Source: Actinomycetes bacterium (lineage in GTDB: Bacteria; Actinomycetota; Acidimicrobiia; Acidimicrobiales; Ilumatobacteraceae). From it: DNA of 64,000 nucleotides. The position numbers and the translations under genes are program-made. Shown piece after piece: positions 51,284 through 59,790 of this stretch. The stretch spans positions 223,973 to 287,972 of the forward strand of contig JAIOPC010000002.1 in the NCBI GenBank assembly GCA_021414085.1, in the 5' to 3' direction. The number at the start of each line of letters is the position of its first letter. The first letter of the stretch is position 1. The notes below the pieces were generated by a model that saw only the letters and a list, made by a program, of their open reading frames with translations, made no database searches and was not told the DNA's origin.

Positions 51284-52716
51284 GGACGGCTCTCGAACCA
51301 CGACTGAGCCCGTTCCAACTGTGCGGCGAGTTGCATCATCACGAGATCGTCTCCTGCACGGGCCATCACATGTGTTCCTACCGGTAAGCCGTCGTCGTTC
51401 CACCACAACGGCAACGACATCGCTGGCTGACCGGTCCCGTTGGCCAGCGCCGTGAACGGCGAGTACGGCAGCACGTAACGCAGGCGATAGTCGACGAAGT
51501 CGGTCCATGCATCGTCGCGGTTGGGATCAAAGCGTCCGATCAATGCCGGTGGCTCCGCAAGCGTGGCCGACAGCAACATGTCGTAAGGAACAAGGAAGCG
51601 CGCCATCGTGCGCCCCACTGCGTGCACAACACCAACGGCGGCGAGGTATTGCGCGCCCGACACGGTGGCTCCCATCAGGCACGCCAAGCGCGTGACGCGA
51701 TCGGTGTCGTCCTCGGTCAGCGGACGGTCGAGCTCGACGACGCGCGATGCGACAGTCAATTGCGTGCCGCACGCGACGATGTCGGCCCACGCTCGCATGA
51801 AGTGTTCGACGTCGATCGGGGGATGCGCCACAACCACTTCGTGGCCGAGCGATTCGCACAACGCGGCCGTGTGCCTCACCGCGTCGACGCAGTCGGCGTG
51901 CATCGGTTCGCCGGTGAATGATCGATCGGTGACTGCGATGCGCAGTCGACGCGGTGGCGACTTGATGGCATTCGTGAAGGAACCGGCGAGTGCGGGCGCG
52001 TAGTACGGCGCTCCGAGGTCGGGACCGGCGACGGCATCGAGCAGCGCCGCGTTGTCGCGCACGGTGCGCGTCAGAAAGCCGTCGATCGCCATGCCCGCCC
52101 ACCCCTCACCCGCAGCGGGGCCGTCGGGCAGCAACGCGCGGGTTGGCTTCACGCCGAACAGTCCGCACGAAGATGCGGGAATCCGCACCGAACCACCGCC
52201 GTCGCTGCCGTGCGCGGCGGGAACAACTCCAGCGGCAACTGCGGCGCCCGATCCCCCACTCGAACCACCGGCGACATGCTTCGTGTTCCACGGGTTGCGC
52301 GTTGGCCGACCGTACGCCTTGGGCTCGGTGGTCGGGCCGATGCCGAACTCGGGGCTCGCGGTGCGACCGAATGTGACCAACCCGGCGTTGCGCAGTCGAA
52401 CGAACAGCTCGCTGTCGTAGGTGTAGCGATAGCCGCGATAGAGCCCGGAACCCATGCTGCTCGGGAAGTCGATGGCCTCGCAGCCGAGATCCTTCAAGAG
52501 GAACGGCACTCCTGCCAGTGGACCCGATGGCAGTTCGCTGGCAATCGTCGCACGAGCAACCGACTCCTGCACATCGACCACCGCCGCGATCGCGTCGTCG
52601 GTGGCCGCGACTTGTGCGAGCGCAACGTCGAGCAACTCGTCGGGTGTCACCTCACCGTCGCGCACCAATTGTGCTAACCCAAGGGCATCAAAGTCCACGT
52701 ACTCGTCGGCGCGCAT
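51280..52716 (-). CDS. Amidase signature family amidohydrolase
   Basis: The 478-residue protein has the amidase signature: catalytic Lys in FLLKDLGCEA, then HVAGGSSGGSGAAVAAGVVPAAHGSDGGGSVRIPAS with the cis-Ser and nucleophile Ser. It hydrolyses amides to acids; substrates range from simple amides to indoleacetamide and cannot be told here. It shares a 4-bp overlap with LtrA. The first gene of that pair, it begins 26 nt from the divergent purA gene. Confidence 0.9.
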   Translation of the reverse strand: MRADEYVDFDALGLAQLVRDGEVTPDELLDVALAQVAATDDAIAAVVDVQESVARATIASELPSGPLAGVPFLLKDLGCEAIDFPSSMGSGLYRGYRYTYDSELFVRLRNAGLVTFGRTASPEFGIGPTTEPKAYGRPTRNPWNTKHVAGGSSGGSGAAVAAGVVPAAHGSDGGGSVRIPASSCGLFGVKPTRALLPDGPAAGEGWAGMAIDGFLTRTVRDNAALLDAVAGPDLGAPYYAPALAGSFTNAIKSPPRRLRIAVTDRSFTGEPMHADCVDAVRHTAALCESLGHEVVVAHPPIDVEHFMRAWADIVACGTQLTVASRVVELDRPLTEDDTDRVTRLACLMGATVSGAQYLAAVGVVHAVGRTMARFLVPYDMLLSATLAEPPALIGRFDPNRDDAWTDFVDYRLRYVLPYSPFTALANGTGQPAMSLPLWWNDDGLPVGTHVMARAGDDLVMMQLAAQLERAQSWFESRP

Positions 52717-52742
52717 GCCGTGAAGAGTAGGCTCGCCAAACG

Positions 52743-53966
52743 ATGCCCGTCACCGTTGTCGTAGGCGCCCAGTGGGGCGACGAAGGCAAGGCCAAGATCA
52801 TCGATCTTCTGGCTGCGGACCACTCGCATGTTGTGCGCTACCAAGGTGGTCACAACGCCGGGCACACCGTGGTGGTCGGCAGCGAGCGCTACGCACTGCA
52901 GCTCATCCCAAGCGGCGTGCTGTACCCGCACATCGTGCCAGTGATCGGCAACGGCGTCGTCGTCGATCTCCCGACTTTGTTCAAGGAGATCGACACACTC
53001 GCCAGCCGCGGCATCGATTGCTCGCGACTGCGCGTCAGCAGCATCGCTCACCTCATCTTCCCGTGGCATCAATCGCTCGACGCGCTGTACGAGGCGGGTC
53101 GCGGCGACGATCGAATCGGCACCACGCTGAAGGGCATCGGTCCGGCGTACGCCGACAAGGCGCGCCGCAGGGGGTTGCGCGCAGGCGAAGTGCTCGACCC
53201 GGACGGCTTTGCAATCGCGGTCAAGGCACAGACCCTTGCGCACAACGCCGAGATCGTCGCGCTCGGCGGCGAGGCTCTCGATCCGGAAGTCGTTGTCTCC
53301 CAATTCACAGCGCTCGCTGCTCGACTGGCTCCCTATGTGTGCGACACGGTCGAACTACTGCATGATGCACTCGACCGCGACGAGCCGTTGCTGTTGGAAG
53401 GCGCACAGGCGACGTTCCTCGATCTCGACCACGGCACCTATCCGTTTGTCACGTCTTCGAACCCGACAGCTGGCGGCGCGTGTGTGGGCACCGGCATCGG
53501 CCCGCGTTATCTCACGCGCATCGTTGGCATCAGCAAGGCGTACTCCACGCGCGTGGGCAGCGGGCCTTTCCCCACGGAACTCACCGACGAACTCGGTGAC
53601 AAACTTGTCGAGATCGGCCGCGAGTTCGGCACCGTCACCGGCCGACGTCGGCGATGCGGCTGGATCGATTGCGTGATGCTGCGCAAGGCCGTGAGGCTGA
53701 ACAGCCTCACCGAGCTGGCGCTGACGAAACTCGATGTGCTCGACACGTTCGACGAGATCAAGGTGTGCACGGAGTACGACGCGCAGGGTCGCCCGGTGTA
53801 CGCGGTTCTTCCCGGCTGGCTCACCAGCATCGCGGAGGTCACGACTCTCGGCGCACTGCCGCAGAACGCACGGGCGCTCGTTTCGCTGATCGAGCAAGAA
53901 GTCGGCATACCGATCAGCATCGTCGGCACCGGCGCCGAACGCGACAGTTACGTCATGTGGCAGTAG
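52743..53966 (+). CDS. purA: Adenylosuccinate synthetase
   Basis: The 407-residue enzyme has VVVGAQWGDEGKAKIIDLLA (the P-loop-like start, with Ala in place of the usual Gly in GKGK), YQGGHNAGHTVV, GTTLKGIGPAYADKARR, and TGRRRRCGWIDCVMLRKAVRLN. It joins IMP and aspartate at the cost of GTP in AMP synthesis. It is slightly shorter than the usual 425-430 residues. The adenylosuccinate lyase gene follows 10 nt downstream. Confidence 0.92.
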   Translation: MPVTVVVGAQWGDEGKAKIIDLLAADHSHVVRYQGGHNAGHTVVVGSERYALQLIPSGVLYPHIVPVIGNGVVVDLPTLFKEIDTLASRGIDCSRLRVSSIAHLIFPWHQSLDALYEAGRGDDRIGTTLKGIGPAYADKARRRGLRAGEVLDPDGFAIAVKAQTLAHNAEIVALGGEALDPEVVVSQFTALAARLAPYVCDTVELLHDALDRDEPLLLEGAQATFLDLDHGTYPFVTSSNPTAGGACVGTGIGPRYLTRIVGISKAYSTRVGSGPFPTELTDELGDKLVEIGREFGTVTGRRRRCGWIDCVMLRKAVRLNSLTELALTKLDVLDTFDEIKVCTEYDAQGRPVYAVLPGWLTSIAEVTTLGALPQNARALVSLIEQEVGIPISIVGTGAERDSYVMWQ

Positions 53967-53976
53967 TGGGCCAGCA

Positions 53977-55290
53977 ATGATCGGGCGCTACACGCTTCCG
54001 GAGATGGCAGCGATCTTCAGCGACGTCGCTCGCTTCGACCGCTACCTGGAAATCGAATTGCTGGCAACGGAGGCGCACGCTGCGCTCGGTGTCGTGCCCG
54101 CCGCCGACGCGGCGACCTGCCGTCGCAACGCTCCAACGGTCGACGACAACTTCGTGCAGGCGGTCAGCGATCGCGAGGCAGTGACCGACCACGACGTCGC
54201 CGCGTTTGTCGACGTAGTACAGGCTGCAATCGGGATGCCGGCTGGCGCATGGATTCACTACGGCCTGACGAGTAGCGACATCGTCGACACGGCGTGGTGC
54301 TGGATGATGCGCGACGCGTGCGATCTGCTGATCAGCGCGGCAACCGAGCTGCTGCGCACTGTCGTCGCATTGGCGCGCGGCCATCGAGAAACGGTGATGA
54401 TCGGTCGCACACACGGGATTCATGCAGAGCCGACCACGTTTGGTGCCAAGGCCGCGCTGTGGGCACTGCAGATCGATCGCGACCGCACCCGCCTGCGCGC
54501 GGCACGGTCGACTGTCGCCGTGTGCAAGCTGAGCGGCGCCGTCGGCACGTACAGCAACATCGACCCGGCAATCGAGGCGCATGTGGCGGCTGCGACCGGC
54601 TTGGTGCCGGTGCCCGCGACGCAAGTCGTTGCTCGCGATCGTCACGCCGAGTTTCTCTACGCGTGTACCGCCGTCGGAAACACGATGGAGATGATCGCAG
54701 TCGAACTGCGTCACCTGCAGCGCACGGAGCTGCGCGAGGTGCAGGAAGGTTTCAAGCCCGGCCAAAAGGGCAGCAGCGCGATGCCACACAAGCGCAACCC
54801 GATCGCGGCCGAGACAATCACTGGCCTCTCGCGAGTACTGCGCGGCAACTTGCAAGCAGGCATGCAGAACATCGCGTTGTGGCACGAGCGAGATATCTCG
54901 CACAGTTCGGTCGAGCGCATCGTTCTACCCGACAGCGCAATGCTTGCGTTCTACGTGCTGCGACGAATGAATCGGCTGCTGCAGGGGCTGGAAGTGTTCC
55001 CCGATCGCATGTTGGCCAATTTGGGTGCCAGCAACGGGGTGGTGTTCAGTCAGCCAGTTCTATTGGCACTGGTGAGGTCCGGCATGTCACGCGACGACTC
55101 ATACCGGATTGTGCAAGACAATGCCGCGTCGGCGATGGCAAACAATCAGCCGTTTCGCGAGTTACTAGAAGCCGACAAGCGAATGAAAGCGGTCCCGGCC
55201 ACAGTCATCGACGAAGCGTTCGACATCGCTCGCTCGGTGCGCCACGCAACACGAGGAATCGAAGCCCTCGCCGCCTTAGATCTCGGTTGA
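53977..55290 (+). CDS. purB: Adenylosuccinate lyase
   Basis: The 437-residue enzyme has the fumarase/aspartase signature GSSAMPHKRNPI, TSSDIVDTAW near residue 90 and the catalytic histidine region GRTHGIHAEP. It cleaves SAICAR and adenylosuccinate in purine synthesis, directly after purA in the pathway and in the operon. Confidence 0.94.
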   Translation: MIGRYTLPEMAAIFSDVARFDRYLEIELLATEAHAALGVVPAADAATCRRNAPTVDDNFVQAVSDREAVTDHDVAAFVDVVQAAIGMPAGAWIHYGLTSSDIVDTAWCWMMRDACDLLISAATELLRTVVALARGHRETVMIGRTHGIHAEPTTFGAKAALWALQIDRDRTRLRAARSTVAVCKLSGAVGTYSNIDPAIEAHVAAATGLVPVPATQVVARDRHAEFLYACTAVGNTMEMIAVELRHLQRTELREVQEGFKPGQKGSSAMPHKRNPIAAETITGLSRVLRGNLQAGMQNIALWHERDISHSSVERIVLPDSAMLAFYVLRRMNRLLQGLEVFPDRMLANLGASNGVVFSQPVLLALVRSGMSRDDSYRIVQDNAASAMANNQPFRELLEADKRMKAVPATVIDEAFDIARSVRHATRGIEALAALDLG

Positions 55291-55293
55291 GTC

Positions 55294-55347
55294 GGGGGTT
55301 TCGTGCCCGTATACCTGCATCAAACCCCCGACCTGCAGCAAACCCCC
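55294..55347. repeat. REP-like palindromic repeat, copy 4
   Basis: GGGGGTTTCGTGC (55294-55306) with two inverted partners, GCATCAAACCCCC (55317-55329) and GCAGCAAACCCCC (55335-55347). It occupies the whole gap between the convergent purB and the 137-aa gene. Confidence 0.7.
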
Positions 55348-55349
55348 GA

Positions 55350-55763
55350 CTAATTTGCGCGGGTGATGCCGGCAGCGGTGAGTACTGCGGCTGGGACACC
55401 GACGGCACGCCAGGCGGCGTAGGAAACCCCGGTGCGCTGGCCATAAGACTTAGCGACCTTCACGAATTCGCCTTCGAGAGCTGACGTGTCGACGACGGTG
55501 CCCATGTTTGCGAGTTCGGCCTCGAGGTTCAGACGCTCTTGTACCAAACGAAGCTCTTTCACCGCATCGGCACTGGCGCGCTCGCCGTCGATTGCCGCCA
55601 AGCGCTTGCCAATTGATTCGGGAGTGCGCTTACGACCGCGCACAGGCTTGTTGGCGCGCAGTGCTTCCAGATACACACGAACAGCTTGGCTTTCAGTGCG
55701 ACCTTGGGCGAGTGCTGCCTTATGAGCATCGGTCATCGGACTTTTTGGACCACGCTTAGCCAT
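55350..55763 (-). CDS. Basic hypothetical protein, possibly nucleic-acid binding
   Basis: The 137-residue protein has a basic N-terminus (MAKRGPKSPMTDAHKAAL), a GRKRTPESIGKRL segment, a charged helical region (AVKELRLVQERLNLEAEL) and a C-terminal SYGQRTGVSYAAWRAVGVPAAVL part. The composition suggests DNA or RNA binding, and the last part resembles an SPXX/HTH-like fold. I know no family name. It converges with purB across the repeat copy. Confidence 0.65.
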   Translation of the reverse strand: MAKRGPKSPMTDAHKAALAQGRTESQAVRVYLEALRANKPVRGRKRTPESIGKRLAAIDGERASADAVKELRLVQERLNLEAELANMGTVVDTSALEGEFVKVAKSYGQRTGVSYAAWRAVGVPAAVLTAAGITRAN

Positions 55764-55792
55764 AAGCTGAATTCTAGTTTCGGAAGAAAGAT

Positions 55793-56617
55793 ATGACTAT
55801 CGAACCGTCAACAATGTTTGATCTGCAATCGCACGGCGCCGACACGTTCGTTGGAATCGGCCCGCGATATCCGTGGGGTGGTCTCTTCGGTGGTCAGATA
55901 GTTGGCCAATCACTACGCGCAGCAGCTGCAACAGTTGATGTTGAAAAGCACGTGCATTCACTGCGTGCATATTTCATTCGCCCCGGCGATCACACAGAAC
56001 CAATTCGTTTCGAAGTCGATCGCATTCGCAATGGACGTAGTTTCTCTACGCGCAGAGTTGTCGCCCGCCAAGCAATCGGTGCGATCCTCAACCTCGAAGC
56101 CTCGTTTCAAAAACCGGAACAGACCGCCGACGTACAAACGGTTCCGATGGATCCGAGCGTTCCCAAGCCCGACGAGTTGGCCAGCGATGCGTGGAGCGAA
56201 GCGTTCGATCGGCGCAGCGTGCCCGACGGCGTGCTCGCCGACGAAACCCGCACCGGCACAGGTCGCAGCGCCGCCTGGATGCGCGTCACCACTCCGCTCA
56301 CCGATGAAGACCTGCTGCACCGTTGCTGGCTCGCGTACATGAGCGACGACATGCCCACCAACACAGTGCGCCAGGCACACCCCGACTTCCGCGGCAGCAG
56401 AGGAACCGAGATCGCCTTCGCCGCCAGCCTTGATCACACCATTTGGTTTCATCGACCGCTGCGCGCGGACGAGTGGCACCTCTACGACTTCTCGTGCCAC
56501 GGGTTCATCGGTGGCCGCGGGTTGGCGATTGGGCACGTGTACTCGGCCGAAGGGACTCACGTCGCCACGGTTGCGCAGGAAGTCCTCATACGAGATGCCC
56601 GCAAAGAGAACCAGTGA
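55793..56617 (+). CDS. Acyl-CoA thioesterase II (TesB type)
   Basis: The 274-residue protein has two hot-dog domains, with RYPWGGLFGGQIVGQSLRAA at the start and the C-terminal LDHTIWFHRPLRADEWHLYDFSC, as in TesB. It hydrolyses acyl-CoA to free acids. The pyrE start overlaps its stop (GTGA), so the two are translated together; the pairing has no obvious metabolic meaning. Confidence 0.9.
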   Translation: MTIEPSTMFDLQSHGADTFVGIGPRYPWGGLFGGQIVGQSLRAAAATVDVEKHVHSLRAYFIRPGDHTEPIRFEVDRIRNGRSFSTRRVVARQAIGAILNLEASFQKPEQTADVQTVPMDPSVPKPDELASDAWSEAFDRRSVPDGVLADETRTGTGRSAAWMRVTTPLTDEDLLHRCWLAYMSDDMPTNTVRQAHPDFRGSRGTEIAFAASLDHTIWFHRPLRADEWHLYDFSCHGFIGGRGLAIGHVYSAEGTHVATVAQEVLIRDARKENQ

Positions 56618-57183
56618 GCGCGCACCTGAACGACTCGCTCGAAGCACTCGCCGACGAAATCAACACGGTCGCGCGCCTGACCGGCACGTTCACGCTGCGC
56701 TCAGGCCAGATCGCCACCGAGTACTTCGACAAGTATCGCTTCGAAGCACGGCCCGAGTTGCTGGCACGTATCGCGGCTGCGATCGCACCACTGATTCCTG
56801 CGAACACGGAGGTGCTTGCGGGCCTGGAGATGGGTGGCATTCCAATCGCGACCGCGTTGTCGTTGCACACCGGAATCCCTGCCGCGTTCGTGCGCAAGCA
56901 AGCGAAGCAGTACGGCACAGCTCGCCTCGCTGAAGGCTGCGACATCGACGGCAAACGCGTGACCGTGGTCGAAGACGTCATCACCACCGGCGGCCAGGTC
57001 GTCATCAGCACCAACGATCTGCGCGGGCTCGGCGCGATCGTCGATCACGTGCTGTGCGTAATCGACCGCAGCACCGACAAGGCCGCGGCGCTCACCGCCG
57101 AGGGTCTACAACTGCACGCACTGCTTACCCGCGCGCAGCTCGACGCCGCCGAGGCGCGCTCGCAAACAACACGCCTGGATTGA
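56614..57183 (+). CDS. pyrE: Orotate phosphoribosyltransferase
   Basis: The 189-residue enzyme has the PRPP-binding motif VTVVEDVITTGGQV at about 110-123 and the FVRKQAKQYGTARLAEG lysine region. It makes OMP from orotate. The GTG at 56614 fits the family length and overlaps the thioesterase stop. Its 3' end overlaps the convergent FAD-oxidase gene by 59 bp. Confidence 0.9.
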   Translation: MSAHLNDSLEALADEINTVARLTGTFTLRSGQIATEYFDKYRFEARPELLARIAAAIAPLIPANTEVLAGLEMGGIPIATALSLHTGIPAAFVRKQAKQYGTARLAEGCDIDGKRVTVVEDVITTGGQVVISTNDLRGLGAIVDHVLCVIDRSTDKAAALTAEGLQLHALLTRAQLDAAEARSQTTRLD

Positions 57184-58492
57184 GCTGGTTCTTCGGGTCG
57201 AGCGCCTTCTTGATCGCTCGCATCGCACCGTAGGCGACAGGCCCCTTCTGCCGCTCGAGCCAATCGACCTTTGCCACGCCTATGCCATGTTCGGCGCTAA
57301 TGGTGCCCCCGAGGTCGAGCACGGCTTGCAACACACGGTCGCGCAGCGCTGCGCTCGCATCGCCGGCACCGACGATGTTGACGTGCAGATTGCCCTCAGC
57401 GAGATGCCCGAAGATGATGACTCGTGCCTCGCCCGGCGCGGCTGCGTGAATCAGGCGCACTAGTCGATCGAGTTGTGCGACGGGGACCGCGACGTCCAGC
57501 TTCAGCGGCACACCAAGCGTGCCGATCGCGATCGTGATGTGATCCCGCATCCGATACAAGGCCTCGCGCTGGTTGCCGAGCGCGAGCACACCACGCAAGT
57601 CAGCAAGCAGCTCGATCAACTCGTCGCGGGGATCCGTGAGTGCGGCACAGTCCACCATCACGAATGCGCCAGCCTCGCGCGGGTCCATCGGTGGCTTCAC
57701 CCCGAGGAACTCGCAGGCGACCGACAACGCCTCCGGCATCATCAGCTCCACCGCGTCGAGGTTCGGCAGCTGCCGCAACCGGGACAGCAACAACACGGCG
57801 TCGGTCAGCGAATCACACGCGACAAGTGCTGCCGCGGTCTCTCGATACCACGGCACCAACCGCAGTCGGGCGGCGGTAACAACGGCGAGCGTGCCTTCGC
57901 TGCCAACGAGCAGGCTGGGCAAGTGCAGGCCGGCGGTCTCCTTCGGCAGCCCAGCCAGCTCATCAATGATCGACCCGTCGGCGAGTACAGCCTGCAACCC
58001 CATCACCTGCGCGCGCATCGTTCCGAACCGCACAACCCGCGACCCGCCGGCGTTGGTGCTGACGGCACCGCCAACGGTTGCGGTGGCCCGCGCTCCCCAA
58101 TCGACGGCGAAGTCCAGCCCGGAGGCTCGCGCGTGTTGTTGCAGCGCGTCGATCGTTACACCCGCGCCTGCTGTCACCTGCAAAGCCAGCGTGTCGACCG
58201 GCCCGAGCGCCGTCAGTCGCTGCAGCGAGAGCAGCACGGCGCCGGCGCGCGGCACGCTGCCACCGACCAGCCCCGTGTTGCCGCCCTGCGCAACTATCGG
58301 CACGCCAGCCGCTGCCGCGACGCGCACAACAGCGGCCACTTCCTCCACCGACGAAGGGCGCACGACACACGGCGTTTCGCCATCCCACTGGCGCAGCCAA
58401 TCGTTCTCGTACGTCGCGCGCATATCAGCGTCGGTGAGCACATTTGATTGGCCGACAATGGTGCGCAACTCCGCGAACAGCGCCTCGCTCAC
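57125..58492 (-). CDS. FAD-linked 2-hydroxyacid oxidase (D-lactate/glycolate dehydrogenase type)
   Basis: The 455-residue protein has an FAD_binding_4 domain with VAQGGNTGLVGGSVPRAGAV and the C-terminal FAD-oxidase_C ending in ISAEHGIGVAKVDWL. The pattern matches GlcD and D-lactate dehydrogenases, which oxidise a 2-hydroxyacid to a keto acid. The gene ends in 57125 within pyrE (convergent overlap of 59 bp). A LarA-like gene lies 9 nt upstream, which would fit lactate metabolism. Confidence 0.9.
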   Translation of the reverse strand: MSEALFAELRTIVGQSNVLTDADMRATYENDWLRQWDGETPCVVRPSSVEEVAAVVRVAAAAGVPIVAQGGNTGLVGGSVPRAGAVLLSLQRLTALGPVDTLALQVTAGAGVTIDALQQHARASGLDFAVDWGARATATVGGAVSTNAGGSRVVRFGTMRAQVMGLQAVLADGSIIDELAGLPKETAGLHLPSLLVGSEGTLAVVTAARLRLVPWYRETAAALVACDSLTDAVLLLSRLRQLPNLDAVELMMPEALSVACEFLGVKPPMDPREAGAFVMVDCAALTDPRDELIELLADLRGVLALGNQREALYRMRDHITIAIGTLGVPLKLDVAVPVAQLDRLVRLIHAAAPGEARVIIFGHLAEGNLHVNIVGAGDASAALRDRVLQAVLDLGGTISAEHGIGVAKVDWLERQKGPVAYGAMRAIKKALDPKNQLNPGVLFASAPRRRRAARG

Positions 58493-58501
58493 GCCATCAC
58501 C

Positions 58502-59758
58502 TCACACGACAACGGCTGCACCAGCTGGTAGTTCGCGCAGCAGTGCGTCGCTGACCCAGCAGCGCGTCAGGTGCAGCGTGCTTTCAATACGCACGACGCG
58601 CTTGGGTTGATCGAAGGCTCGGCCACACATGCTGAGCGCTGCCTTTACACAATCGTCCTCCGTCGGCAACACCATCGGCATTCGTGAACGACGAAGACCG
58701 GCGATGCCAGCGGTGAAACAGTTGATGTAGGTCTTCTGCCAATCAATCTTCTGTGCCAGCGCGACCGGGATGAAGTCGGCGAAACCGATACCAAGTGCGT
58801 TGCCTGCCGAGACGGCGGTGATATCGAGCAGCACGATCGCACTGACATCTGGCTCGGCGAGATCGCGTAGCCCGTGCACCCAGAAGCGACCAGTCACATT
58901 CGGATCAATGGTGGTGCCGCTGATGTCTTTGCCGCCCTTGTCGATGATCAACACATCGATCTGCGGAAACGGCAGCGCCGGCACGAGGTCGCGCGAGTAG
59001 TTGGTGAGGTCGATCTCGTCTTGCCCACCGACACCGTCGGCCGACAACGCTTCCACGCGAACCACTTCGCCATCTGCCGACTCAATCGATGCGACGCCAC
59101 CGAGCAAACGACCAGTGCTACGCAGAGCGGCGATGCCGTCGACGATGCGATCGCGCATCTCGACCGGACCACACGCATGAATTTGCGCTGCACCCGGTTG
59201 CTTGCCGAAACCGACGACCGCCATTTTCGCACAGCCCGACTCGATCGGGCCGGTGAAGCAGGTGTGCGGCTTGATGCGATTGACGGGCAGAATGCGGTCG
59301 GCGCCTGCTGCGTGACGATCGAGGTACAACGGCATGCCCGCCGCCGTGCGTGCAACCTCCACCGTCTCCATCGTCGCCCGAATCTCGGCGCCGACCGATT
59401 CCTCGGTGATGCCGAGGCTCTGCAACATCGCCAATTGCCCTTCGGCCTTGGCTCCGCCGTGGCTGCCCATCGCCGGCACCACAAACGGTTCGGCACCCAA
59501 CGCACGTAGGCCGGTAATCGTGCCGCGCAGCAGCGCAACACGCTCCTTCAGGCCTCGGCTACCGCCACCGACGGCGACTGTCATCCCCGGCGTGATGCTG
59601 CCGGCGAAACGATCGACAACGCTGGCGTGCGCAACCGCAGCAACATCAGCGACCACATCCGGTTGCGGCATCGCCAGACGAATTTCGGTGAGCGCCGGAA
59701 CCTTCAAGTCGGCGTGGAACGGCAGTTCAACGCCGGCCGCAAGCTGGTCCCAGTTCAC
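58502..59758 (-). CDS. LarA/DUF2088-like protein (possible lactate racemase homologue)
   Basis: The 418-residue protein has the DUF2088 N-terminal pattern and the conserved SHGGAKAEGQ, GPIESGCAKMAVVGFGKQPG (a possible Ni-pincer lysine site) and KGGKDISGTTIDPNVTGR. LarA proteins racemise lactate or epimerise other 2-hydroxyacids with a nickel-pincer nucleotide. LarB, LarC and LarE are not in the window. Its closeness to the 2-hydroxyacid oxidase gene supports a role in hydroxyacid isomerisation. Substrate and nickel dependence are inferred. Confidence 0.78.
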   Translation of the reverse strand: MNWDQLAAGVELPFHADLKVPALTEIRLAMPQPDVVADVAAVAHASVVDRFAGSITPGMTVAVGGGSRGLKERVALLRGTITGLRALGAEPFVVPAMGSHGGAKAEGQLAMLQSLGITEESVGAEIRATMETVEVARTAAGMPLYLDRHAAGADRILPVNRIKPHTCFTGPIESGCAKMAVVGFGKQPGAAQIHACGPVEMRDRIVDGIAALRSTGRLLGGVASIESADGEVVRVEALSADGVGGQDEIDLTNYSRDLVPALPFPQIDVLIIDKGGKDISGTTIDPNVTGRFWVHGLRDLAEPDVSAIVLLDITAVSAGNALGIGFADFIPVALAQKIDWQKTYINCFTAGIAGLRRSRMPMVLPTEDDCVKAALSMCGRAFDQPKRVVRIESTLHLTRCWVSDALLRELPAGAAVVV

Positions 59759-59790
59759 GTGGCAACCGTACCTTGCCTACGCTCGCCGGA

